DNA of 11,164 nt from Chloroflexota bacterium (lineage in GTDB: Bacteria > Chloroflexota > UBA5177 > JANWHV01), in NCBI GenBank assembly GCA_025450375.1, contig JANWHO010000346.1:1-11164 (forward strand), in the 5' to 3' direction. This document shows positions 1-6,655 of the stretch, in pieces. Within the stretch, counting starts at the first letter, position 1. The number at the start of each line of letters is the position of its first letter. The notes below the pieces were generated by a model. It ran no database searches and was not told where the DNA came from. It worked only from the letters and a program-made list of their open reading frames with translations. Position numbers and translations under genes: made by a program.

Positions 1-65
1 ACCAGGTGCGCGGCCTCTAGAAGCGCCTGTCGCGGCTGGGCCGGAGCATCGACGATGCCCTCCAT
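1..65 (-). CDS. possible 5' end of a divergent gene, truncated by the window edge
   Basis: On the minus strand an ATG at 65-63 opens a frame that stays open for 21 codons to the window edge and begins MEGIVDAPAQPRQALLEAA. A GGGGAG Shine-Dalgarno-like sequence sits about 9 bases upstream of this ATG. If real, the gene is transcribed divergently from the adenine methyltransferase at 255. The visible piece matches no family I recognise and is too short to judge by codon usage, so this may be chance in GC-rich DNA. Confidence 0.25.
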   Translation of the reverse strand, partial: MEGIVDAPAQPRQALLEAAHL

Positions 66-215
66 ATTTCGCTACTCCCCGCTTTAACTTCGCGCCCCGT
101 GATCCGTGTGTACGGTATACCACCTCTGGCCCCAATGAGCCGGAGAGCGGTCCGCGTCCTCAGCCCCTACCCTTTTCCGCGGAAGCCTAGATGCGGACAA
201 GTACCTTTCTGGCTA

Positions 216-233
216 CTTGAAGGCCCGTATACT
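216..233 (+). promoter_or_regulatory. putative promoter of the adenine methyltransferase
   Basis: TATACT at 228-233 is a good match to a bacterial -10 hexamer and ends 21 bases before the ATG at 255. CTTGAA lies at 216-221, separated from it by exactly 6 bases. That is too close to be a normal -35 box, and no convincing -35 is visible 16-18 bases upstream. The same CTTGAA-N6-TATACT arrangement recurs at 1311-1328 before the acyl-CoA synthetase, which raises confidence that it is functional. Confidence 0.45.
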
Positions 234-254
234 ACCTCGAAGAAAGGGCCCACC

Positions 255-1061
255 ATGATTACCGAATCTCCAGTTCAGGCTCCGAGCTATCTGCCCCCAC
301 CCCTGAAATGGGCCGGCGGCAAGCGCTGGCTCGTCCCACATCTCCTCCCGATCTGGGAAAAGCATCAGCATCGGCGCCTCCTTGAGCCCTTCTGTGGCGG
401 TCTGGCGGTCCCGCTGGGCTTGCTCCCCCGACGAGCCCTGCTCAACGACGTGAATCCCCATCTGATCAACTTCTACCGCCAACTGCGGACAGGACTGGTT
501 CTGGACGGAACCATGGAGAATGCTGACAGCCACTATTACGCGAGTCGGCAACGCTTTAATACCTTGATCGAGAAGGGCCTGACCGACACACCCAAGGCGG
601 CGGCCCTCTTCTACTATCTGAATCGTACGTGCTACAACGGACTGTGCCGCTTTAACAAATCAGGGTTCTTTAATGTACCGTTCGGCAGATATAAGACGAT
701 CAACTACACCCGCGACTTTCGCGCCTACCGCCCGCACTTTGCGGACTGGCAGTTCTCCTGTGAGGACTTCGAGCAAATCACTTCGGATCGCGAGGATTTT
801 ATCTATGCCGATCCACCGTATGACGTGGAGTTCACCAGCTATTCGCAAGACGGCTTTACCTGGAAAGACCAGGAACGTCTTGGCAGGTGGCTGGCAAGAC
901 ATTCCGGCCCCGTGGTGCTTTCCAACCAGGCTACCGAGCGGATCATGACGCTTTACGCGGACCTCGGCTTCACCCTGATGACCCTGGAAGCGCCGCGCAT
1001 GATCAACAACACCGGCGACCGCACCCCCGCTCTCGAGGTTCTCGCCACCAGGAACCTGTAG
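255..1061 (+). CDS. dam: Dam-type DNA adenine-N6 methyltransferase
   Basis: Predicted class D12 (Dam/DpnM family) methyltransferase of 268 residues, transferring a methyl group from S-adenosylmethionine to adenine N6; GATC is the usual family target. Visible motifs in order: KWAGGKRWLVPHL at 18-30 (AdoMet-binding motif X), EPFCGGLAVPLGL at 44-56 (motif I), NDVNPHLINFYRQL at 64-77, a target-recognition stretch with NRTCYNGLCRFNKSGFFNVP around 123-142, the catalytic DPPY at 186-189, and a conserved C-terminal segment around NNTGDR at 251-256. The ATG at 255 is preferred because an AAAGGG ribosome site lies 6 bases before it and homology begins soon after. The open frame back to 99 has no family-like sequence. 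Length is near that of E. coli Dam. No restriction endonuclease gene is adjacent, so it looks like an orphan methylase with a possible epigenetic or repair role, or phage origin. Target specificity cannot be read from the sequence. Confidence 0.93.
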   Translation: MITESPVQAPSYLPPPLKWAGGKRWLVPHLLPIWEKHQHRRLLEPFCGGLAVPLGLLPRRALLNDVNPHLINFYRQLRTGLVLDGTMENADSHYYASRQRFNTLIEKGLTDTPKAAALFYYLNRTCYNGLCRFNKSGFFNVPFGRYKTINYTRDFRAYRPHFADWQFSCEDFEQITSDREDFIYADPPYDVEFTSYSQDGFTWKDQERLGRWLARHSGPVVLSNQATERIMTLYADLGFTLMTLEAPRMINNTGDRTPALEVLATRNL

Positions 1062-1376
1062 CCCACGTCCCGATAGACCGCTGCTGGCGCCAGCTCCGCG
1101 CGCTTTGGCTGGGTGGGAATGGACTCAACATCACACGGACCGCAACATAACAGCACATCACCACCCGGCAACTGCGCCATGGGCGCACCGGAGTTTTGTG
1201 ATCCTGGTTGTAGCACTCTCGTTGCCGCAAGGATGCTCGCGCTCCCAGGAAAGGGCGGCCGGCCACAATTCTTCGATGCGCCCCGGCGCCGTGGACAGCG
1301 CATCGCTCCGCTTGAACCAGGCTATACTGTCTGTAACAATGCCTCCGTCATGAAAACAGAGAAAAGGGAGCGCCGC
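1062..1376 (+). other. non-coding gap between the methyltransferase and the acyl-CoA operon
   Basis: These 315 bases hold no convincing gene. The synthetase frame stays open back to 1113, but that part has no family-like sequence. The gap contains a perfect 12-base palindrome, GCTGGCGCCAGC, at 1083-1094, just after the methyltransferase stop. It has no T-run, so it is not a standard terminator. The promoter-like CTTGAA-N6-TATACT lies at 1311-1328 and a ribosome site at about 1364-1370. I see nothing else in it. Confidence 0.6.
1311..1328 (+). promoter_or_regulatory. putative promoter of the acyl-CoA synthetase operon
   Basis: TATACT at 1323-1328 resembles a -10 hexamer. A start of transcription near 1335 would leave a leader of about 40 bases before the GTG at 1377 and its GGGAG ribosome site. 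CTTGAA at 1311-1316 sits exactly 6 bases upstream of TATACT, as at 216-233. No normal -35 box is seen at the expected distance. Confidence 0.45.
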
Positions 1377-3014
1377 GTGTCCCAGCCGTCTCGTGTATGG
1401 CGTAGCGAATTGACCCCCCTGGCGTTCTTGGACCGGAGCGCCAGCGTCTTCCGTGACCGCGTCGCGGTGGTGGACGGCGATCGCCGCTATACCTACGCGG
1501 AGTTTGGTCAACGGGCGTGGCGATTGGCCCACGCCTTGCGGGCGGCCGGAATCGACGCGGGGGAACGGGTGGCGGTGCTGGCCCCCAACGGGGCGCCGAT
1601 GATCGAGTCTCACTTCGGTATCCCCCTGCTGGGCGCGGTGATCGTGCCGATCAATACACGTCTTTCCCAGGACGAGGTTGCCTACATTCTCGATCATTCG
1701 GGCGCCTCGCTGCTGTTGGCCGGCAATGAATTCGCGTCCACGGTCGCGGGCGCCTACCAGCGGGCGGGCCGCGCGCTCCGTACCGTATGGCTCAGCTCTA
1801 CTCCCGGCGGTGACGACACCCCGGAGCAGGCTCGGCCCAGCGACCGCACCTATGAATCGTTTCTGGCCGGCTCCGAGGCTCGTCCCTTCCCCTGGCGGCT
1901 CGACCCGGCGGAAGGCGAGGACGGAACGATCTCGATCAACTACACCAGCGGGACCACCGGGCGGCCCAAGGGGGTGATGTATCACCACCGAGGCGCCTAC
2001 CTGAATGCCCTGGGGGAGATTATCACCTCCGGCCTGGAGACCGATTCGGTCTATCTCTGGACCCTGCCCCTCTTCCATTGCAATGGCTGGTGCTACCCCT
2101 GGGCGGTGGTGGCCGCCGGCGGTACGCAGGTGTGCTTGCGCGCTTTCGATGCCGGCGTCGCCTGGGATCTCATGCGCCGCGAGGGAGTAACCAACTTATG
2201 CGGCGCTCCCACCGTATTGACCGCTCTGCTGAACTGTCCCGCCGCCCAGGATGGCCCGCTCCCGCGGGCGCTCCGGATCACCACCGCCGCGGCTCCCCCG
2301 GCGCCGACCGTGATTGGGCAGTTGGAGGCGATGGGGATCTCGATCACCCATGTCTACGGCCTGACCGAAACCTATGGGCCGCATACGGTTTGCGCCTGGC
2401 AGCCGGAGTGGAATGGCTTGCCGGCCGAGGAGCGGGCGCGGCTCAAGGCGCGGCAGGGGGTGGCGATGATCATGGCCGACCCGATCCGGGTGGTGGACGA
2501 ACAGATGCGCGACGTTCCCGCCGATGGCGAGACCATGGGCGAGGTGGTGATGCGCGGCAATAATGTGATGAAGGGATACTACCGTGACCCAGAGGCCACC
2601 GAGCGGTCGTTCCAGGGTGGCTGGTTCCACAGCGGTGACCTCGGGGTGATGTACCCGAATGGCTATATCGGGCTGCGTGATCGAGCAAAGGACATCATTA
2701 TCAGCGGTGGCGAGAATATCTCCACCATCGAAGTGGAGCAGGTGATCTTGCGTCATCCAGCCGTGCTCGATTGCGCGGTGATCGCGATCCCGGATCCCAA
2801 ATGGGGCGAGACACCCAAGGCATTCGTGACCCTCAAGCCCGGCGCCTCGCTGGACGCCGAGACCCTGATCGCCTTTTGCCGCGATCACATGGCGCACTTC
2901 AAGGCGCCCAGGGCGGTAGAATTCCAGGATCTGCCGAAAACCTCGACCGGGAAGACCCAGAAGTTCGTGCTCCGTGAGCGGGAGTGGCAGGGCTATGAGA
3001 AGCGCATCAATTGA
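1377..3014 (+). CDS. acyl-CoA synthetase (AMP-forming, FadD/AlkK-like)
   Basis: Predicted acyl-CoA ligase that activates a carboxylic acid to its CoA thioester through an acyl-adenylate, using ATP; probably cytoplasmic. With the GTG start it has 545 residues, normal for the ANL superfamily. Motifs: phosphate-binding loop YTSGTTGRPKG at 189-199; YGLTE at 327-331; the A8/hinge region with GWFHSGDLG around Asp421, then GLRDRAKDIIISGGENIS; and catalytic Lys526 in KTSTGKTQK. The GTG at 1377 is chosen because AAGGGAG lies about 6 bases before it. The in-frame ATG at 1350 has no ribosome site and would add nine mostly charged residues. The overall pattern resembles the medium-chain AlkK and methylmercaptopropionyl-CoA ligase group; the substrate cannot be read from sequence. 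It is the first gene of an operon with two CoA-transferase-fold subunits, 49 bases upstream of the next gene, so its product is probably passed to them. The actinobacterial FadD3-IpdAB pathway is a possible parallel. Confidence 0.92.
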   Translation: MSQPSRVWRSELTPLAFLDRSASVFRDRVAVVDGDRRYTYAEFGQRAWRLAHALRAAGIDAGERVAVLAPNGAPMIESHFGIPLLGAVIVPINTRLSQDEVAYILDHSGASLLLAGNEFASTVAGAYQRAGRALRTVWLSSTPGGDDTPEQARPSDRTYESFLAGSEARPFPWRLDPAEGEDGTISINYTSGTTGRPKGVMYHHRGAYLNALGEIITSGLETDSVYLWTLPLFHCNGWCYPWAVVAAGGTQVCLRAFDAGVAWDLMRREGVTNLCGAPTVLTALLNCPAAQDGPLPRALRITTAAAPPAPTVIGQLEAMGISITHVYGLTETYGPHTVCAWQPEWNGLPAEERARLKARQGVAMIMADPIRVVDEQMRDVPADGETMGEVVMRGNNVMKGYYRDPEATERSFQGGWFHSGDLGVMYPNGYIGLRDRAKDIIISGGENISTIEVEQVILRHPAVLDCAVIAIPDPKWGETPKAFVTLKPGASLDAETLIAFCRDHMAHFKAPRAVEFQDLPKTSTGKTQKFVLREREWQGYEKRIN

Positions 3015-3063
3015 GACTCGTGCGTAAGCGCTGCCGGGAGATAGCCAACCAGGAGGTTGCGTC

Positions 3064-3894
3064 ATGAACAAGGTGATCAGTTTGGCGGAGGCAATCGCCG
3101 TCATCCCAACCGGCAGCAGCATAGCCCTGGGTGGAAACACCCTGCATCGGAGTCCCAGCGCCGCCGTTCACGAATTGATCCGCCAGGGCAAGAGTGACCT
3201 CACCTTGATCAAGACCGCCGGCGCCTATGACATCGACATCCTCTGTGGGGCGGGCTGCGTGGCGCGCTTGGTCGTGGCCTACGTGGGCTTCGAGAATCTG
3301 CGGGGCATGGCCTTGCGTTTCCGCTCCGCCATCGAGACGGGCCAGGCGCGCCTGGAGGAGCATACCTGCGCCAGCGTGATCGCCGGACTCCGCGCGGCGG
3401 CACAGGGCATTCCCTTCATGCCGCTCGCCGGAATGACCGGCACCGATCTGGTCCCAGGGCGCTTCCACGCGGTTGCCAACCCCTATGGCGAGGGAAACGT
3501 GATCACTATACCGGCGATCCACCCTGACTGGGCGATCGTCCACGCGCAGGAAGCGGACGGCGAGGGAAACGCGCGCATTCTTGGCACTCAATTCGAGGAT
3601 GCCCTGATCGCCAGGGCAGCCCGGCACGTATTGGTGACCTGTGAGAAGCTGGTGGATGGAGCGGAGTTGGCGCGGCAGCCGGAATTGACCGTCATTCCCG
3701 GCTTCCAGGTGGACGCGGTGGCGGAGGCGCCGGGCGGCGCCTGGCCCGCCAGTTGCTGGGGCTATTATGACATTGATGAGGCAGCCATCGAGCGCTATTA
3801 TGAATTAGCTGCCCAGGCGACTCCCGAGCGCATCAGAGACTTCATCGCGGAACAGGTAGGCGCGTATCGGGCCCTAACGGTTGGGGCGCGGTGA
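3064..3894 (+). CDS. CoA-transferase-fold subunit A (GctA/IpdA-like)
   Basis: A 276-residue alpha subunit of the class I CoA-transferase fold, in the group holding glutaconate CoA-transferase A and the steroid ring-opening hydrolase subunit IpdA. Visible features are the N-terminal GSSIALGGNTLHRSPSAAVHELIR (17-40) with its glycine-rich CoA-site segment, KTAGAYDIDILCGAGCVARLVVAYVGFE (50-77), and the family stretch EEHTCASVIAGLRAAAQGIPFMP (98-120) followed by GTD. Glu98 or Glu99 lies where IpdA proteins are reported to carry a functional glutamate (recalled as Glu105 in M. tuberculosis IpdA; the alignment is mine). The start is well set: AGGAGG at 3051-3056, 7 bases before the ATG. The stop overlaps the start of subunit B (TGATG), which suggests translational coupling and 1:1 assembly. 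It could be a CoA-transferase or a CoA-thioester hydrolase; the B subunit argues for the latter. Confidence 0.85.
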   Translation: MNKVISLAEAIAVIPTGSSIALGGNTLHRSPSAAVHELIRQGKSDLTLIKTAGAYDIDILCGAGCVARLVVAYVGFENLRGMALRFRSAIETGQARLEEHTCASVIAGLRAAAQGIPFMPLAGMTGTDLVPGRFHAVANPYGEGNVITIPAIHPDWAIVHAQEADGEGNARILGTQFEDALIARAARHVLVTCEKLVDGAELARQPELTVIPGFQVDAVAEAPGGAWPASCWGYYDIDEAAIERYYELAAQATPERIRDFIAEQVGAYRALTVGAR

Positions 3895-4634
3895 TGGCGG
3901 AGGCTTCCGGAGAATCGTGTGATCCGGCGGTGATCATGGTGGCGGCCCTCAGCCGGCTCTTACGCGACGGGGAGCGAGTATTCCATGGGGTGGCCTCTCC
4001 GCTGCCCATGGTGGCGATCCTTCTGGCGAAGGCGACTCACGCCCCGCGATTGGTTTACATAAACATTTCGGGCAGTATTGATCCGACGCCCAGCCGCCTG
4101 CCTCGATCCACCACCGACCCGGCGCTCCTGGAGGGAACTCGGGCCCTGATCACCCTGGCCGACGCCTTTGATCTTTCCGCGCGGGGTGAACTGGATACGG
4201 TGTTTCTGAGCGGGGTGCAGATTGATGCCCGTGGACGAATTAACATGAGCGCGATTGGCGACCCAGCGCGTCCCAAAATACGCTTACCAGGTGGTGCGGG
4301 GAGCGCGTTTCTGCTCCCCACCGCGAATCGGACCATCCTCTGGCGCACTCGCCACGACACTCGCACCTTCGTCGAGGAGGTGAGCTTCGCCACGGGGAGC
4401 GGGAATGTGGATCGGGTGGTCACTCCCCTCTGTGTGTTCCGCCGCGACTCGGCGGTGGGACGGCTGGTGGTGGAGAGCATTCACCCGAGCACCAGCGCCG
4501 AGGAGCTTGCGGCCCGCACCGGCTTCGCCGTCGATCTCACCGGCGTCCCAAGCACCCCGCCGCCCACCGCGGAGGAATTGGCGGCGCTGGCCAGGGTAGA
4601 TCCCGAGGGTATGCACCGGATTGAGTTCGCCTGA
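3894..4634 (+). CDS. CoA-transferase-fold subunit B (GctB/IpdB-like), apparently lacking the catalytic Glu
   Basis: A 246-residue beta subunit partner of the preceding gene. It shows the family order: ASPLPMVAILLAKATHAP (34-51), LVYINISGSIDP (53-64), AFDLSARGELDTVFLSGVQID with the downstream GRINMSAIGDP, the GGAGSA loop, and a C-terminal TRHDTRTFVEEVSF then VVTPLCVF segment. In true class I CoA-transferases the nucleophilic Glu lies just before the Ser/Ala-Gly of the LVY-x-SG segment. Here that position reads Ile58 (N-I-S-G), so no glutamyl-CoA intermediate can form there if the alignment is right. IpdB-type subunits also lack this Glu and work as hydrolases with IpdA. Start: ATG at 3894 overlaps the subunit A stop (TGATG); GTG at 3891 is an alternative adding one residue. 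It is the last gene of the operon, convergent with btuD 116 bases away, and no clear terminator is visible between them. Confidence 0.82.
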   Translation: MAEASGESCDPAVIMVAALSRLLRDGERVFHGVASPLPMVAILLAKATHAPRLVYINISGSIDPTPSRLPRSTTDPALLEGTRALITLADAFDLSARGELDTVFLSGVQIDARGRINMSAIGDPARPKIRLPGGAGSAFLLPTANRTILWRTRHDTRTFVEEVSFATGSGNVDRVVTPLCVFRRDSAVGRLVVESIHPSTSAEELAARTGFAVDLTGVPSTPPPTAEELAALARVDPEGMHRIEFA

Positions 4635-4750
4635 CGCGGAGGCCCTGGGTGGCCCCGTCCTTTGTGCTCCGTCGGGTGTACGAGACTGGAGACCCGAACC
4701 CCCAGCTTGAGGTCGCCGCGCACACCCGGCCACAGCCGTCGTCCCAGCCG

Positions 4751-5557
4751 CTACGGCACCAAGGAGACTTGCGGCACGTCCCGGGTTGGATGCCGGCTCA
4801 CGAATACCCGCGCCCCAAAAGCGCGCGCGACTAACCCCTCGGTGATCACGTCCCATGGGGCGCCGGTTACCAGGAGAGCTCCGTCCGCCAGGACCGCCAG
4901 GCGGTCGAAGTAGAGGGCGGCCAGATTAATGTCGTGGATGGCCGCCAGCACCGCCAATCCCTGATCAGTACACAGACGGCTGACCAATTCAAGAAACCCC
5001 ATCTGGTGCGCGATATCCAGGTGGGTCGTCGGTTCGTCCAGCAGCAGTATCCGCGGCTGTTGGGCCAGGGCCATGGCCAGGGCCACGCGCTGATGCTCGC
5101 CTCCGCTCAACTGTTGAAATGGGCGGTTGGCGATCTCGGTCAGGCTGGCCGCATGCAGGGCGGACTCGACGGCCAGCCGATCCTCCGGGGAGGGGAGGGC
5201 CAGGAATCCGGCGTAGGGGGCTCGGCCCAGTTCCACCACCTCGCGGACCGAGAAAGGAAACGGCACCTGCAACTCTTGCGGCACCACGGCCAGCATCCGC
5301 GCCCGTATTCGCCGTTCCATGCGGGTGAGGGGGATGCCCCCAAGGACGACCTGACCGGCGAACGGAGCCAGGGCGCCGGCCAGGCAGCGGAGGAGGGTGG
5401 ATTTTCCGCTTCCATTCCGCCCGATCAGCGCCATCATCTGGCCGGGCGCCAGCGCGAGATCCACCTCTCGGAGCACCACGCGATTCCCGAAGCCGCAACT
5501 CAGATCATGAGCCTCCAGTAACAGCGGCATTCCCGCGTTTGTCGGCGCTTGGTTCAT
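4751..5557 (-). CDS. btuD: B12/iron-siderophore-type ABC transporter ATPase (BtuD)
   Basis: ATP-binding subunit (268 residues) of a BtuCDF-type importer, cytoplasmic and docked on the permease. Motifs: Walker A GRNGSGKST (46-54), Q-loop Gln94 in VVPQ, signature LSGGEHQRVALAMALAQQ (150-167), Walker B ILLLDEPTTHLD (170-181), and the switch His208 in AAIHDIN. The family as a whole covers cobalamin, haem and ferric siderophores. The B12 assignment rests on the cobalamin riboswitch at the head of this operon and on the BtuF-like binding protein. The ATG at 5557 lies 12 bases after the permease stop. Its ribosome site is weak, so expression may rely on coupling to btuC. It is the last gene of the operon; no T-rich terminator follows before 4634. 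Confidence 0.92.
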   Translation of the reverse strand: MNQAPTNAGMPLLLEAHDLSCGFGNRVVLREVDLALAPGQMMALIGRNGSGKSTLLRCLAGALAPFAGQVVLGGIPLTRMERRIRARMLAVVPQELQVPFPFSVREVVELGRAPYAGFLALPSPEDRLAVESALHAASLTEIANRPFQQLSGGEHQRVALAMALAQQPRILLLDEPTTHLDIAHQMGFLELVSRLCTDQGLAVLAAIHDINLAALYFDRLAVLADGALLVTGAPWDVITEGLVARAFGARVFVSRHPTRDVPQVSLVP

Positions 5558-5569
5558 CCCGGCGACCCA

Positions 5570-6655
5570 TCAGAAGCCATATTCACCCTTTTTGCGGCGG
5601 AGCAGAACCAGAAACCAGGGTGCGCCTACCAGGGCGGTGACCAAGCCCACCGGAAGCTCCTGGGGGGCCAGCACCATGCGGGCAAGCGTATCGGCGACCA
5701 CCAGGAAAATCGCGCCCAGGAGCGCGGAGGCGGGGAGAAGCAGCCTGTGGTTGGCGCCAAAAAGGATGCGGGCGATATGCGGCACCAGGAGACCCACGAA
5801 CGCGATCAGTCCGGCAAGGGCCACGGCCGTGCCGGCCAGGAGCGAGCCAAGCACCAGGATAAGGAGGCGCCGCCGCGCCACGTGCATGCCGAGGTAATGC
5901 GCCTGCTCGTCGCCCAGCAGTAATACGTTGAGGTCGCCGGCCAGGGCGAAGAGCCCAAGCATCCCGATCGCCAGGAGAGGCAGAGAGGTCACGAGTTGCT
6001 GGGTCGTGTTCTGGTCGAGATTGCCGAGCAGCCAGATATACATCTGGCGCAATTGGTCACTGAGTGATTCGATCAGGGCCGCCGCGGCATTCATGGCCGC
6101 GCTGACCGCGAAGCCGGCTAGCAGGAGGGTGGTACTGGGGAGCCGGTTCCCTACTCGAGCCAGGAAATAGACCAGGAACATCGCCCCGAGGGCCCCGCCG
6201 AACGCCGCCATGGAGACGAGACTGAAGCCCAGCCAGGCGGCCTGAATTGGCAGGGCGAGGGCCAGGATGGCTCCCATGCTGGCGCCAGCCGAGGTGCCGA
6301 TGATCCCAGGGTCCGCCAGCGGATTGCGGAACATCGCCTGAAAGGCGGTCCCGGTCACCGCCAACGCCGCCCCCACGAGAATCGCGGTGAGCAGGCGAGG
6401 GAAGCGCACCAGGCTGATGATCGTGAGATCCACATCCGACCAGGTTCGGGCCGGATGGATAGGGAGCCATTGGAGGGCCATTCCCGCGATGGCGGTGGGC
6501 GAGATGTAGTCCGGCCCCAGGTTGAGCGACCCGAGGGACACGACGACCAGCAGCAGGCTCAGGCCGCAGAGAATGACGACAGGACGGCGCGCGGGGTGGG
6601 AGCGCGTCGTATGCGCTCCCGCCTTTACTCCCGCCACTCGCGCGACCGAGCTCAA
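5570..6655 (-). CDS. btuC: B12 ABC transporter permease, FecCD family (BtuC)
   Basis: Inner-membrane permease of 361 residues, normal for the FecCD/BtuC family, with around ten hydrophobic segments. The first is RRPVVILCGLSLLLVVVSLG near residue 25-45. Family hallmarks: GTAFQAMFRNPLADPGIIGTSAGAS in the first third, the GDEQAHYLGMHVARRR loop that contacts the ATPase, and the C-terminal ADTLARMVLAPQELPVGLVTALVGAP segment. The frame starts with TTG at 6655, giving a TTGA overlap with the btuF stop (6654-6652), typical of coupled genes. GTG at 6637, six codons further in, is an alternative start because the N-terminus is not conserved. The C-terminus is a short positively charged tail (LLRRKKGEYGF). 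It forms the channel for cobalamin delivered by BtuF. Confidence 0.92.
   Translation of the reverse strand: MSSVARVAGVKAGAHTTRSHPARRPVVILCGLSLLLVVVSLGSLNLGPDYISPTAIAGMALQWLPIHPARTWSDVDLTIISLVRFPRLLTAILVGAALAVTGTAFQAMFRNPLADPGIIGTSAGASMGAILALALPIQAAWLGFSLVSMAAFGGALGAMFLVYFLARVGNRLPSTTLLLAGFAVSAAMNAAAALIESLSDQLRQMYIWLLGNLDQNTTQQLVTSLPLLAIGMLGLFALAGDLNVLLLGDEQAHYLGMHVARRRLLILVLGSLLAGTAVALAGLIAFVGLLVPHIARILFGANHRLLLPASALLGAIFLVVADTLARMVLAPQELPVGLVTALVGAPWFLVLLRRKKGEYGF

Noticed and set aside
99..254. N-terminal extension of the methyltransferase back to 99
   Set aside because: The frame is open but the 52 residues are low-complexity and unlike the family; the candidate promoter at 228-233 and the ribosome site before ATG 255 place the start there.
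1113..1376. Upstream extension of the acyl-CoA synthetase, including ATG 1350
   Set aside because: No family-like residues before the GTG at 1377, and the only good ribosome site serves that GTG; TATACT at 1323-1328 would lie inside the extended gene.
1158..3140. Long minus-strand open frames opposite the synthetase (306 and 314 residues)
   Set aside because: They mirror the codon pattern of a clearly real gene in GC-rich DNA, have His/Arg/Gly-rich composition and show no domain.
4680..4712. tRNA-like fragment in the convergent gap (minus strand GGGGGTTCGGGTCTCC)
   Set aside because: It recalls a T-arm, but the conserved T-loop pattern is broken and no acceptor, D or anticodon arms could be found around it.
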